Shown here: positions 1-13,669 of the stretch, piece by piece | Position numbering within the stretch: position 1 is the first letter of the stretch | Layout of the letters: each line of letters starts with the position of its first letter | Origin: Cycas panzhihuaensis | Taxonomy: Eukaryota; Cycadophyta | Reading direction: 5' to 3' | DNA length: 64,000 nucleotides | Assembly (NCBI GenBank): GCA_023213395.1 | Contig: CM041465.1 | Location: forward strand, 227,609,741-227,673,740 | Made by a program: the position numbers and the translations under genes | The notes under the pieces: generated by a model | What the model was told of the DNA's origin: nothing | The model's input: only the letters and a program-made list of their open reading frames with translations | Database searches by the model: none

Positions 1-1523
<1,523 letters not shown>

Positions 1524-4500
1524 TATTTCCTAGCTACCAGGAATAGATTGGATCACTGTCACACATGTATGGTCAGGTATATATTCTTTCCCTCAGACTC
1601 TATTATATTCTTATAGTTATTTTGATATATGATATTTGTATAATTATTTAAGTGCTTAATTAGGTTGCTTGATCATCTTGCCTATGCTTGACATCTGCTT
1701 ATAATGACTAGGACTTTAATCTAATGGTGTAATATCTCCCAGGTGATCTCCCTCCTAGCTATAGGTACTCATGGGCCTCCATAGCCTAACTTATGTATAC
1801 CTTGATCTACTTTATTCTAACTACTACTTTTCCTCTTTATTGCACCTATCCCTTGATTTATCTTGGGTGGTTTAGAAGAGTTTTAGTGGGTAGGTATCCT
1901 CTCATTGCTTGCTCCTCACTTAGTTACTCCTTGTACCTCATCAGGATCCACTACCTAGCACCCTTTTTCATTTTGACACATCGATTGTTGCCTCTTCCTC
2001 AAGGTTCCAACCCCGTTCGGTGACTTTATCACATGATTTTGCAAGTTGTTAGCATGTAGAATGGTCTTAGGTCAGTGTACAGTCCCCTAACAAGTAGTCC
2101 TAGGCCCTTGTCAGGGCATACTCCTCCTTTTCCTACTCTTTCATTAATTATTTTTATTATTTTATGTTTCTGTTACCACCCTGCTACCATTTTTTATTGG
2201 CCCACACTAATCATTGTATACTGATAGTATATTAGTAGTGCCATGAACAAGTTTGTAGTATGACTATTATGTGATTTATGGTAGCCAGAAATGATTAATC
2301 TTGATCCTTGTATATAGACAGTATAGCCTGTTGCTTCAGGACTCGCCCAAGTTGAACCCTAATGACCCTGAGCCCTCTTTAAAGATATAAAAACCTCAAA
2401 ATTTAAATTCATTCTAAGGATTATTTATTCATTCTCATCATTCTTCTATTGCAATAAAGGAAAAACATGTTTTGTAAGAAAATGACTCTTCTTCCTCTCC
2501 TCTTCCTTCTCTAATTCTCTCCTACTCCTCCTACACTTAGAATTTGTAGGTCTCTCCTCTACAAGTAAAGAAAGGACAGCTAAGAGTAACCCAAGCCAAG
2601 TAAGAAAAGCTTTCCACCAACAAAACAACTAAGGATCTCCCTTATCTCTTTATCAAATGAGGGTTTCAACCCCTCCAACCTTATTCTACTCTTTGAGATA
2701 ATACTTTACGTGGTAAACTTATTTTCTTAGGTCCTCCTTTTGTAGAAATCTAAAGTTTTATCATTTATTCTTTGTTATTTTAGCCATAAGACCATAGATT
2801 CAAGCTTGGACTAGTTTTGTGATTGTGTTTCAAGCCATATGTCACCTTGCATAAGGAGGTAATACCTCCTTGCATAATTGTTCTCCTCTTCCTATTCTAA
2901 ATCTTCTAGATTTTGGAAAACAAGGATGCTAAAGCAAGCTAGAAGAGTTTGTGAATAACCTCATAGGCTAGCCTTCTAACTCCTAAAGATGCCTTTCACT
3001 TGGGCAACTATCCTCTTAATGCTTTGTGGCACATCTCCTTGTACTCCTTAACTAGATTTAGGGTTTGGATTGGTGTGAGGCCCACACATATGAAATATTC
3101 ATTCTATTTTTTCTTCTAAACCCTAGCCTAATGAGCCACCTATAGCTTGTGAGGGTCATTCACCATTCAGAAGATCTTTCCATCTTAAGGCAGCACCCAT
3201 TTCTTTTCCTCCATTTGCATGATATAATTATCATGCACAAACACACTCATTAAAATTGTTGAGCAAAGAACATACAATCTTGCATTTGTTTCTTTTTTTT
3301 GCTCACACACCTCCACACTAACACTGTATACTAAGATCACATATATACGTATATATCTTTCTTGTGGGAGGAATTGCTCTTTTTATGTTACAAGTTGGAG
3401 GCCATTTCGTAAATAGAGTAACAAATCATGAAACAATAATATTTCATTTTTTGTTTATTCTCGTTTCCACTTTCTTTCTATTCTTTTAGATCTTGCTTGA
3501 TGGATTTGTTTGGGGATAGTAAGTGAGACTTATTTAGAGGATATAGGAAGGTAAGGGAGCCCCTCCCTTCATCTTCAATAATATTTGTGGTAAGGAATAA
3601 AAATAGAAGTGGAAACAACTTGTGGAAACATGGCATAGAGAGCAGCAATGAAAGAGCACAATGCGTGAGGCACTAATCGCAACAACCAGGTGTATACCTT
3701 CCTATGCACCCCTCTCTTCTTATTTTATTTCTTCTTTTCTAGCTTTTCATTTCAAAAAGGAAAGAAAAGAAAAATAATTGAAAGACTCTTTTTCATAGGC
3801 TTCTTTTCCTTTTTATTATATATCGTAAGGGGGGGAAATGAATAAAGGAATCATATCATTTTTGCATTCACTTTTAGGAGACATTTACATCCTTGATCTT
3901 CCTCTTGTCAAAAGAAGAGGTATACCTACACAAGGCAATACCTTGTGCCAAACCTTTCCTTTCCCTCTCTTGTACTTGTAGTATTCACTATATTCATTGA
4001 AAAGTGAAAAGATTAAAGGGGTAGATAGGAAAGGATTGCATCTTATTTTGTATGCTTATTTTGTTTTTTATGTGCATTCTCTTACTTTGGTAATAGCCAT
4101 CTTTATTTGGAATTAGAATGCCACTATAAACCCATACCACCAAGGGAAAAATGTACCTTATTATATAGTAACCATCAACTCCAAAGATCCTCTCATTCTT
4201 CTTGAAATCCCAAGAAGACTTTATAACCTAATAGCATACTCAAGTCTTTTTTCTACCCCTCTCTTAATTCATTTCTAAATTGTGAGTATGCCCACCAAAA
4301 TTACCTCTCACTTTATCACCACTCTTTTCTTTCTTCACTTGCCTTCTTTCTGAAAGGAGTTCTAGATCCTCTTATTTCCCTCTAAGGATAGAAGAGCTTC
4401 CTCTTTAGGTTATTTAGCTACCCGAATACTCCTCCTTACCTAAATCAAACCAAGGAAGGTACTTAGAAAGAAGGAAAGGTCATAGTATTATTTATAGGTC

Positions 4501-4615
4501 CTTGCACTTATATTTTGACATGCAGACACCCTTTGAGGGTGACTTATCCCTATTTTGAGATCCCTAGGCCCCTAGAAGTCCTTATCCATAGTGACCCCCC
4601 AAAGGTGTACTTCTA
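1524..4615 (+). mobile_element. Tat-lineage Gypsy LTR (copy A), about 3.1 kb
   Basis: The start (TATTTCCTAGCTACCAGG) matches the start of the LTRs of Tat-2 (TGTTTCCCAGCTACCAGG at 38830), with the terminal TG changed to TA. The right end is inferred because the bases after 4615 (gtgaccatacta) match the bases after the Tat-2 5' LTR (tggtgaccatact at 26753). The resulting length of 3092 bp agrees with 3065 and 3101 bp for the Tat-2 LTRs. A TATA-like box lies about 860 bp in. The middle is diverged and no coding sequence was recognised. Gag-type sequence follows in the same direction, so it acts as the 5' LTR of copy A. Confidence 0.65.
2386..2393 (+). promoter_or_regulatory. TATA-like box in copy A LTR
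   Basis: TATAAAAA preceded by a pyrimidine- and purine-rich stretch and followed by an AT-rich leader. The Tat-2 LTRs have TATAAAG at a comparable distance from their start (about 720 versus 860 bp). Probable U3 promoter of the element. Confidence 0.5.
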
Positions 4616-4849
4616 GTGACCATACTAGGGAGCTATCATTTATTTTCTTTTCAAGAATTAGAAACTATAACACTTACTCTTATACACTCTTTAAGGCTCT
4701 AAGGCCTTCTACCTGATTCTCAAGTATGCCCTTTACACTTTGGTCAAGAAGTCTCATCATCCTATGTTGAATCCTTAGAACTTTAAGTGTATGACACTTA
4801 TATCTATCCTCCTAAATATTCAACCTAATTATATAACATACTAGTAGAA

Positions 4850-6500
4850 TAAGGATACCTTGAACCCTCTCAATACCTAGGTGATTCTTCTTTTATAGAT
4901 CCCTCTTTTACATTAGAAGATCCACCTTTTGGTCAACCACATTCATCCTTCTTTGAGCCAATTCTCACTAGGATTCTTATAACACTATACATGCGTGGTT
5001 ACCAAGACCCATTTTACTCAAAGACTTATACCATGACATCCCTATCACAACATCTTTAGATTAATCCCTTAGGTGAGGATTATGAGTTGATAGAGGTAGA
5101 GCCCCCACATGATGCTGTTTAGTCTCCTCATCTTTCTTATCCTCCTTCACCAAGACCTACATCGTGATTCCATTCCTCTTCTTTAGAGGAAGTTGACAAC
5201 TATATATCAACTCATTCATAGCCACATCAATCTCCTCCTAGATAACAAGTTCAAGTTCACTCTCCTTATTCCACACCTCCCACTCATAGATGTACCACTA
5301 CCATTTCTACTTATGGAAACCCTAGTGCTTTGCATGCACCTACTTCTAGTCAAGTGGTCATGACTTCAGCTAGTTTACGACCTATTCATTCCTACACCAC
5401 TAGAGTTTGCCTTTCTCAACTAGTTTCTTCCAATACTCATTTACACCGTTATACATCACATACCACTTGGTCCTATGGTGTTAGACCTTATCCACCATCT
5501 CCTAGAGCATCTAACATAATTCCATCTTCTCAATATATTTCTCATACTCATTCCATTCATCCTCATCCTTTGGTAAGTCAGTCTAAGTTTCCCTCAACAC
5601 CTTGTACTTTAAACTAACTATGTAGTTAATCTTATAGTTCCATCTCATGATGTTTTATGATCAAAATAATAACCACAATCAAAATAACCTATCTATTTAT
5701 CTATCCCTCATCCATCATCCTTACCTCAACATTCTACTATGTTAAGGCCAAGGAGACCTTAATTATATGAAGTCTCCTTTTCCATGTGGGATTTTGTTAT
5801 CTCCTATTGCTTCCATTTCTTCCTAAGTTGACTAAAATTTTTAGTGACTCTTCTTAAGATCTTGCTTTCTATATATAGGAATTTTTACTTTCTTACATAG
5901 ATTTCATGCTATATGATTATATTATGATGTGCTTGTTCCCTAAACTACTTTAAGACAATGCCTTAAAGTGGTTTTACTGCCTCCTCTTAGCTTTTATCCT
6001 CTCATTTCAATAATTAGTTAACTCTTTCATTAATTATCTTGATGTGGTGAGACTGTTTGAATTAGGCATTAAATTTTTATTAGCTATGAAGCAAAACCAT
6101 GATGAGACATCTAGGGACTTTGTTAGAAGATTCTGAGACTAGGCATACGCTTGTCATTTACATCTTTCTCCTAGCATACTATTTGATTTGTTTACTAATG
6201 CATTAAGGTCCTATGCATACTTAAGAGTTCTAAAACTAGGCCCTCAAATGTATGAAGAAGTGGTTGATTGTTGTTTATCTCTAGAAATATTTGAAATTCA
6301 AGAAGGTATCAACAAGGTTGGAAAACCTATGCCTTCTAAAGAAATAATTTAAACCATAAAGGCCTCTCATCCTAAATCCACTTATGATTACCTAACCTTT
6401 TCTATCAGATCGTTAGAATATACGATCAATACCAAATTGTATGTTGATGTTCCTTCTTAGAGCCATCCTTCACAAGAAACCAAAGTTATTCATCTTACTA
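4850..6500 (+). pseudogene. gag: Tat Gypsy gag, copy A (broken)
   Basis: Structural capsid protein of a Tat-lineage Gypsy element. The N-terminal half (about 4850-5620) is rich in Pro, Ser, Thr and His. It includes a run open from 5330 to 5617 and an upstream phrase (LGDSSFIDPS) resembling the YLGDEPH phrase of the Tat-2 gag. The C-terminal half (about 5900-6480) shows the Retrotrans_gag fold: ALKWFY around 5964, then FVRRF, LFTNALRSYAY and the YEEVVD...CLSLE helix region, followed by a Lys-rich tail. Stops occur throughout, for example TGA and TAG just after FVRRF at about 6134-6145. Copy D repeats the same helix region at 47790-47900. No intact product is expected. Confidence 0.75.
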
Positions 6501-6745
6501 AAGGAAAGAAGAAATAAGTTCATCCTCCATCTCCTCCTCCCTTCAGAAAGTCAAAATAGTACTCACATCATCAAATTAATACACATGATAGAAGTGAGTA
6601 CTACACCATTCAAAATATAATGTAAAACACAAATGTCCAACAAAACTACTTTTCTAGGTCATCTCAAGACCAAATGATTCACAAAGATCTATTGCCTCAA
6701 CATAATGAAAAAATAAGTAAAGATGATAAAGGTAAATAAAAGTAG

Positions 6746-7862
6746 GTGAAGGATGATAAAGGTAAACCTTTGAGTTCTAATTCATTAAAGAAGACTACCA
6801 CTCCTTCAAGTCCTTTAACAAAAAGAATTAACAATCAATCACATCTACCTCCTAAAGCTAGTGATACCAAGGGAACGATAAATATGGTAGAGACTACAAA
6901 GAGCATAGGTCCATTTAAATCATCTGATGATTTGATGGCCAGGAATTCTAACTCTTTACCTCTAGTACCTCCTCATCCCATTAGGTTTAGGTTCATTCCC
7001 TACAGTTTAGAGGATGGATTATTCTCTTTGGTTAAGGAGTTAAAGACCATTCTGAGAGGTATATCGATTATTGATTTGCTAAAGTATTACCTCGAGCAAT
7101 GTCAGCTCTTATTTGACGCAGTGGGAGTTCCTACGGTATTTTTTTCACCTACCTCTACTCTTTCCTTTGATTTGGCTACTTCATCTAGTCATTCTACCCA
7201 TGTGCTAAATGACATATCCCCATTTTACATCAAGATTATGAAGGATGATATTAATATTAAGTGAGTTATTATTGATGAGGGATTATTTTTCAATATAATC
7301 CCTCTTCATCTTGTTGAGGATTTAGAGATTTTTGTTTCTAATCTATGTGAGTGGATTTACCAGGGGTATGACAAGAATCAAAAGTTACCCTTAAGACAAG
7401 TCACTCTCCCTCTTATGTTAGAAGAAAAGATAATTCTTACTAAACTTGCTATTATCAAACTTGACTAAAAAAATAACATTCTTTTGGTAGACCATGGATA
7501 ACCTAAATATTGGCAGTATGTTCCTCCCTCTTTAGTGAACTTAGGTTCATCCATAAGGGACAAGTAAAAATTATCAAGCGAAAGCCAAAACCCATTAAAT
7601 AGTCAATTCCTTTAGTTAAGACTTTTTCAGAACCTAGTGAATCCTCTAACTCTTTGGAGTATTTCTTTTAATTGCTTGGTTTAGGTTATACTTTACCATC
7701 GAAGCCCCTTCTACTCATCTAGAAGTAAAGGACATGAATTTGGTTAAGATTATCCCATCCTCCTTAGGTTCCTCATCCATCCCTTTTACCTTGGACTTGA
7801 CTAATTAGTTTTTAGTTTTCTCTTCTACTTCTAATGAAAAAACAACCTCTTGTTCTATTATG
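6746..7862 (+). pseudogene. Tat Gypsy protease region, copy A (broken)
   Basis: Aspartic protease part of the polyprotein. The reading frame 6746-7264 covers a Lys/Ser-rich linker (INMVETTKS) and a helix ending in IIDLLKYYLEQC. It then runs into the protease signature, seen here as VIIDEGLFFNIIPLHLVEDL at about 7264-7325. The usual active-site triad D-[TSG]-G has become D-E-G. Further on, the Tat-typical LLGRPW segment is decayed to LLVDHG at about 7485. Copies C (9840-10100) and D (50460-50720) show the same order with better LLGRPW. The sequence stops abruptly at about 7862, where the junction module begins, so RT, RNase H and integrase of copy A are missing. Confidence 0.75.
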
Positions 7863-8986
7863 TCTCATCAGATTTTTAGTGATTTTTGGAGATCTTTTGA
7901 AGATTACTGCTGCTATGATTTCAAGACTAATTTTTTGATACTTATAGATGGATCAAGTGAGGAATTTGATATTGCGACTTGTTACTTTATTGATGTTCAA
8001 TTATTAATGGTTTGATCTTCCACTTTCATGGGTTTCTTTCAAAGTTTCAACCTCAAAGTTCTTTTAAATTGGTAGGTCTTTCTTTTCTAACTTTTGCTTG
8101 TTTAATTATCTTTCAAAGGTTGTCTTTTACCTAGAATTTGTTCCTTCTTTCAGTTGATTATTGTGGTAATCTTGTATGCATTTTTAGCTTAAAATACTTG
8201 TTGAAAATCTAGTCCTTTATGGGATTCCTTGAGGGGTAGACTAAGGTAGGGCATGGTCATCTCTCCACTGCTTATGTAGCTATCCCTTCCCATTCTTCTA
8301 TAGTAGTTTATATTTCAAGCATTTTTCCATCCTTTTTAGCATTATTTGTCTATGACTAAGTCCTTCTTACTTATTATTTTCTTTTCCCTTTATTTGTTTT
8401 AAAGGAGAGAGATAAAAAGAATTAATCAAATGGAAGAAAGAAGCTATTTTGAGGAAGATTTGTGAATTGGGAAAGAAGTCTTGGTTCTTTAGTTTGATTA
8501 TTTGCTTGATCTCACTCTTAGGATAACTTTTTTCTATGGAAAGAAAATTTAAAGTAATGAACGTAAAGTGCATGCTTAATTCTTTCAAATTTTTTTGGGA
8601 TTCAAGGATTGTTTTAGAGTTTTTTCTTGCTCCAATTAGGATAGAATCTTCAAAGTAGTGAAGCTAATATCTTGTATATGGATTACTATTGATTTCTCTT
8701 ATTTGTATATAACTTTTAAAAGTTTGAAAATTTATTTTTATAATAGTAACACATGTTTAAAGTCTCTCTTTTTGCATCATGGGATATTCATTCACGGAAA
8801 AGATTACATATATGAAAGGTAAAATCTTTTAGATAGTGTTGCATATTGTTAATTTCTTTGAAAGTTTGTAAAAGGCAAAGTGCATGGCATGTTTTATATC
8901 TTATTAGTACTTTTTCTTTCATAGTGAAGAGTGCATATTGCATTTGAAAGAGTAATTTCATAGTTGCATTAGCATCTTTTATTTCT

Positions 8987-8990
<4 letters not shown>

Positions 8991-9064
<74 letters not shown>
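8991..9064. repeat. (AT)n microsatellite
   Basis: About 74 bp of AT dinucleotide in junction module copy 2, at the position of the 326 bp array at 649-974 in copy 1. Confidence 0.97.
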
Positions 9065-9069
<5 letters not shown>

Positions 9070-9392
9070 GCACATTACATGCATCTAGTTTTGGTTCTTC
9101 CTTGCTTGATTGATCAAAGGTGGAATAGACTTTTTCATTTCATAAATTACTTTTGTCTATCTTATTTTATTTTATTAAATCAAAAACAAAAATATAAAAG
9201 AACAAAACAAAAGAGAACAAGAAAGAAAATTTTTCCATTTGCTTACCCCTTTCCTTCATCCTAGTAGAACCTAAAAGGTTGAAAAGATCAAAGGGTAGGA
9301 GTCCCTAGGAAATATATCAAAAATATTATCAGTGTAGTTCTAAATTTAGAACTCCTTCACCAAGTTATGTAGGTTAATGGATTCTTCCAACT

Positions 9393-9409
9393 CCCCCCCC
9401 CCCCCCCCC
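9393..9409. repeat. C17 homopolymer
   Basis: Seventeen consecutive C residues followed by CA-rich sequence. The homologous place in module copy 1 (about 1302) has only a short C run, so this is a local slippage expansion. Confidence 0.95.
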
Positions 9410-9613
9410 ACCCACACACTTACATCTAAATATTTCATCATGATCTTCATCCATAACTTATTGGATGATATAACTAGGTGAAGACTCCTTCTTAGGAGTT
9501 AGGCAAAGATGGTTACTTAGGTCCACTTAAGCCTCATATCTCTTGGTTTAGTTGACATAAAATGAAACACCCTATTTATTGAGAGATATCTAGTTTAGGT
9601 CCACAAAAAATAA

Positions 9614-10545
9614 CACCACCTTGGTAGAGGAATTAAAGAAAATTTTAGCTATTATATCAGTTATTGATTTGCTAAAGTATTACCCTGAGTAATGTTAGCT
9701 CTTATTTGATGCATTAGAAGTTCCTATGATAGTCTCTTCATCCATCTCTATGCTTTCTTTTGACCTATCTACCTTGTCTAGTCATTTTGCTCATACACCG
9801 AATGACATACCTCTATTTTACATTGAAATTATAAAGGATGATGTGAATATCAAGCAAGTTATAATCGATGAGGGATCATTTATTAATGTAATCCCTCTTA
9901 ATCTTATTGAGGATTTAGAGATTTTAGTTTTTGATCCATATGAGTGGATTTGCTAGTGATATAATAAGAATCATAAGATACCCTTAGGTCAAGTTACTCT
10001 CCCTCTCATCTTAGAAGAAAAGATAGTTTTTACTGAGCTTACTATTATTGATCTTGATTTAGAGTATAATATTCTTTTGGGTAGACCATGGATTACTCAA
10101 ATGTCAACAGTTTACTCCTTCCTCTTTGATGAACTGAAGTTCATCTATGAGGGACAATTAAAAGCTATCAAATAGAAGTTAAACCCTATTAAATAGTCCA
10201 TTCCTCTTATTGAGAGGTTTTTAGAACTAGGTAAATCTTCCAACTCTTTAGAGTACTTCTTTTAATGACTTGGTTTAGGTTAATACTTTACTATTAAAGC
10301 CCCTTCTACTTATCTAGAAGTAAAGGATGTGGATTTAGTTGAGATTATCCCTTTGTCATCAGGTTCCTTATCTATTCTTTCCACCTTGGACTTGAATGAT
10401 CAATCTTTAGTTTTCTCTTCTACTTTTAGTGAAGAAATAACCTCTCTTTCCATCATATCTTATAGGGAACCATTTGTGAGTAGACTTATCGATACAAGTG
10501 CTTTCCCTCCTATTCAAACCTCCTTCTCATAGGTTTTATGCTCAA
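9614..10545 (+). pseudogene. Tat Gypsy protease region, copy C (5'-truncated)
   Basis: Starts mid-linker (EELKKILAIISVIDLLKYY), so the LTR, leader and gag are absent. The frame 9726-9956 carries the protease signature VIIDEGSFINVIPLNLIEDL, with D-E-G at the active site. It continues, after a stop at 9955, into a segment ending DLEYNILLGRPWITQM at about 10055-10105. The LLGRPW segment followed by an F-x-Y-x-G-Q-L phrase is characteristic of Tat/Ogre-type Gypsy polyproteins. The following linker (10329-10532, open) is Ser-rich. At about 10545 it is cut by a truncated chromovirus fragment. The linker resumes near 12069. Confidence 0.8.
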
Positions 10546-10640
10546 CCTTAGGGGATTATCAATTCTTTGCTATATAAAGAGTGCTAGGATTATCAATTCT
10601 CTATTATATGAAGAGTGTTGGTGAGAAGAAACATCCCAAG

Positions 10641-10652
10641 TGGTATCAGAGT
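10641..10652 (+). promoter_or_regulatory. Primer binding site (initiator Met tRNA type)
   Basis: TGGTATCAGAGT two bases after an LTR end in CATCCCA. TGGTATCAGAGC is the usual plant tRNA-iMet primer binding site. The identical arrangement is seen on the minus strand at 23422-23432. Confidence 0.9.
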
Positions 10653-10916
10653 TGTATTGTAATCGTGGGAAGCTACCCAAAATATCAGAATTTTTTTTTT
10701 CCCCCTATCATATCAAGTACTCTCTCTAGTAGAGATTAAGGAAAGACCTTCACTTAGTACTCTCTCCATGGAGATTGAGGAACGGTACTAGGACAGTCCA
10801 AGAGTTAGGAGAAAAGGGAAATTCTTTTCCGAAGTAACATTAGTACTTTATCCTTTGTCTTTCATCTGGTTTTATTTCTATATTTCAATTTCTACATTGA
10901 ATTGTATCTAAAGGAT

Positions 10917-11048
10917 AGATAACACTGCTGAGTAGCTACCTTTTCTCCCTCCCACCTCCTTTCATGGGTAAATAACACCATTAGGTGACTACCCTTTCTC
11001 CCTCCCACCTCCTTTCTTGGGTAGATAACACGGTTGGATAGCTACCCA
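10917..11048 (+). repeat. 53 bp tandem repeat in chromovirus leader
   Basis: About 2.5 units of a 53 bp unit starting ATAACAC and containing CTTTCTCCCTCCCACCTCC. Unit starts are at about 10921, 10974 and 11027. The same array exists inverted at about 23035-23165 in the full-length chromovirus, so it is an inherited leader feature. Confidence 0.85.
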
Positions 11049-11438
11049 AGTAGTTAAGTAGAGACCCTATACTAGGGGTCTTTAATATCGTAGGGATCTA
11101 TCATTCTGGCTAAGTGCGTAGTGGCCCTCTTACCCTTTGCATGAAGATTGGAGTAACACTCTTGACCCAAACCCTAGATAGAACCTAGCTATAGAAGTTT
11201 GTCTCCACATACTTTCGGGTATATAGGAGGACCTCTTTAGGTCCTAATCCTTTCCTAGTATATGTAACTATCGACCACTGAAGTCTTGTAGTGAAGTGGT
11301 TAGTGGTTAGCCCCATGAAGCTACCTACCCCAAACTTCTACAGTTTATTGGCAGGCCTATAAGACCAAGCACATCTTGTCTAGTGGTTGGTAGGATACCT
11401 TGGTATATATATTCCAGGTTTAGATCATAAGTCACCTC

Positions 11439-11567
11439 ATATTAAAAAAAAAAAGAAGAAAAAAAAAAGATTCATCCTACTGCCTAAACTTAGAACCTGT
11501 TAATATAGCCAGACTTATTATAGGAAGAAGAGAAAAAAAAAAAAAGGAAGAAAAGAAAAAAAAAAAA
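11439..11567 (+). repeat. Paired A-rich tracts in chromovirus leader
   Basis: Two A-rich tracts (about 11440-11470 and 11532-11567) separated by ordinary sequence. Matching T-rich tracts occur at 22603-22627 and 22487-22546 on the other copy, in the same order relative to gag. Confidence 0.8.
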
Positions 11568-11961
11568 TCCCTTATTTTGAGAAAATTTACCCTTACAAAT
11601 ATATACCTCATTTTAATTAGCACATCATACTAGTCAATTTGCACTAAGTTGGTACATACCAAAAATTTTTACATTTTTTTTAGTATCGGGTCGCAAGTGG
11701 GCCCCACCACCCCCACTGCCCCTACCCTTTATATATCCCATTTGAATGAGCTTTTTGCACTTGTTTGAGAGAAGTTGATATCTTGTTTATATAAATTCCT
11801 TTGGGGTTAATAGGATATAGACACCCCATAATCTCCCTATTTTACCCCCTTCTACTTCCCTTAATAACTCCCTTTCTTTACGTCCCATTCTTTCTTAATC
11901 TATCCCACTTCATTCATTCCCCTTCTTTCTACTTATTCCCACCTCTTTACGCCCTTTCTCC

Positions 11962-12068
11962 ATGGGTCCTCAGAGCAACAATGACAAAATCTTGGCACTC
12001 AAGACCTACGTCACCAATATCAAGGAGGATTTCACCCACATACATGAGAAGGTTAAAAATGAGGAGTG
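11962..12068 (+). pseudogene. gag: Chromovirus gag N-terminus (truncated)
   Basis: ATG at 11962 opens MGPQSNNDKILALKTYVTNI, followed by KEDFTHIHEKVKNE. This matches the start of gag in the minus-strand chromovirus (MDPHSNNDKISALETYITNI). It ends at the fragment boundary. The longer overlapping frame from 11801 is out of frame with gag and is a shadow. Confidence 0.85.
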
Positions 12069-12224
12069 ATAGGGTGATAGTCTCCTTTAACAAAGCCTAC
12101 CCCTCCTCATTTTAAGGAAGGAAATGTGATGCTTATAGAACAAACCATTAATCTAGACTTAGAAATAGGAGATATTCTTAAAATTATCAAGTTGGAAGCT
12201 AGTTGTACTCCCTAAGAGATCATT

Positions 12225-13030
12225 TATTTTAAGGATCTCTTTCGCGCGTTTCATTTAGTTTTTGCATGGGACTATAAAAATATGTAAGGCCTTGACTCCC
12301 AGGTCATTAAATACAATATCACAGTAATTCCTAATATTAAACATAAATAGCAGAAATAATTCCCTAGTTATGCACATCGCTCACTTGCTATTAAATAAGA
12401 AGTAGAGAAGTTATTAGGAGTTAGATTCACTGAGAGTGTTGGTTATTCTTAGTGGGTTTCTAATATAGTTCTTGCAGTGAAGAAGAATGGTTTAATTCAA
12501 ATCTGCATCGACTTTTATGATATCAATAAGGTATATCCTAAGGATAATTTTCCCCTCCCTTTTCTTAATTAGATTTGGGACTAGATGACTGATTTTGAGG
12601 TAATATCCCTTATGGATGGTTTTTCAAGATATAATCAAATCTCTATTTCCTCTTGTGATTATCATAAAACTACTTTTACCATGCCCTGGGGTACCTTGAT
12701 TTATAAAGTCATGCTATTTAGATTAAAGAATGCTAGTGTGACATATCAAAGAGTTATGGTTTATAATTTTCATGAATTAATTGGTAACATCATTACTATG
12801 TACTTGGAATATATGCTTGCTCTTTCTTATAAGAGGCATCTCCATGACCTTAGAACAAATTTTAAAGGATGTAAGAAATACTATTTATGCCTTAATCCTT
12901 CTAAGTGTATTTTTACCATTACATTAGAAAAGATGTTAGGAAACATTCTCCCCTATGATGGGATTAGAATTGATCCCGATAAAATCAAAGTGATTATCAA
13001 AATGTCTCCCCCTTAGGAGCCAAAAGCAAA
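12225..13030 (+). pseudogene. Tat Gypsy reverse transcriptase, copy C (broken)
   Basis: Copies element RNA into DNA in the capsid. Visible in order: AWDY (before RT), LAVKKNG and ICIDFYDINKVYPKDNFPLP (about 12478-12570), SLMDGFSRYNQI with an intact first catalytic Asp (about 12605), KTTFTMPWGT, then LNPSKCIF and GIRIDPDKI. The key YxDD box is changed: frame 12585-13016 reads MYLEYML at about 12796, where F/Y-I/V-D-D-M is expected, so both Asp of the box are lost. Several stops lie before 12585. A dead copy; compare FIDDM, still intact in Tat-2 at about 31512. Confidence 0.9.
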
Positions 13031-13665
13031 TAAAATCTTTTTAAGGTAGTCTTGGTCTCTTAAGACATTTTATCACTAATTTTGCCTTAGATGCTAAGCC
13101 TATCACTAATACTTTAAAGAAAAATATCGAGTTGTGATAGAATCCCCAAGTTCAAGAGTCTTTCAATAAGCTAAAGTAAGCCTTGGTTTTAGCACTAATT
13201 CTTACTCTACCAAGGTTTGATAAACCATTTATTTTATATACTTTAGCTACAGAGGAATCATTAGTAAGAATGCTAGTGCAAGAGTATGACTTTGATAAAG
13301 AACAAGCTATCTATTTCATTAGTAGAACCCTTATGGATGCTAAACTCTATTATCCTTTCCCTAAAAAAGAGTGCCTTGCTTTAATTTTGTTTACTAAGAT
13401 GTTACACCACTACCTCCTTGGGAATAGGATCGACCTCATTATTTAATTAGATCCTATAAGATATTTGCTTACTAAATCTAACCTTACTAATCGATTAGGT
13501 AAGTGGTCTTTATTGCTTCAAGAATTTGATTTACAAGTGGTTAATAGAAAATCTAAGAAAGGCATGATCATCCTAGAGATCATGGATGATGCTCCTCTCC
13601 CTAATCTCACTAGCCAACCTATTGATGATTCCCTCTTAAATGAATACATTCTCCATATCTAGGTC
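13031..13665 (+). pseudogene. Tat Gypsy RT-linked RNase H, copy C (degenerate)
   Basis: RNase H domain joined to RT. Two open frames (13183-13446 and 13465-13662) read PFILYTLATEESL, YFISRTLMDAKLYY, KKECLALILFT and HHYLLG. After a stop they continue with NRLGKWSLLLQEFDL. This is the order seen in Tat elements, where the usual catalytic Asp after LYT is absent; here it is Leu. Beyond it comes DDPWYGEI, which leads directly into integrase. No second RNase H is present between this domain and integrase, unlike the layout often described for Tat elements. Confidence 0.85.
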
Positions 13666-13669
13666 ATCC

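Larger units (their letters stand above)
7863..9613 (+). other. Junction module, copy 2
   Basis: Non-coding repeat of about 1.75 kb, homologous to 1-1523 and to 46400-47757. It is inserted between the post-protease linker of copy A and the pre-protease region of copy C, so two partial Tat copies meet here. It contains a short (AT)n array and a 17-base C run. It has an extra segment (about 8020-8344) not seen in the copy at 46400-47757. No gene recognised. Confidence 0.6.
10548..12068 (+). mobile_element. Truncated chromovirus fragment (LTR tail, PBS, leader, start of gag)
   Basis: This 1.5 kb block is the plus-strand counterpart of the 5' end of the minus-strand chromovirus (reverse complement of about 22000-23520). 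It holds the last ~90 bp of an LTR ending CATCCCA (10638), a primer binding site, a leader with a 53 bp tandem repeat and two A-rich tracts, and the first ~35 codons of gag. It breaks off inside gag at about 12068 and passes straight back into Tat copy C linker sequence. The missing rest points to a truncated insertion or a recombination product. Compared with copy D, some Tat linker sequence is missing at this site. Confidence 0.8.

Noticed and set aside
5330-5617. Possible separate small Ser/His-rich protein
   Set aside because: Lies inside the N-terminal gag region of copy A and matches its composition, so it was counted as part of gag.
11801-12115. 104-codon frame, with a homologous frame at 21991-22257 on the minus strand
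   Set aside because: Recurs only because it overlaps the chromovirus leader and gag start in another frame; the gag frame from 11962 is the real one.
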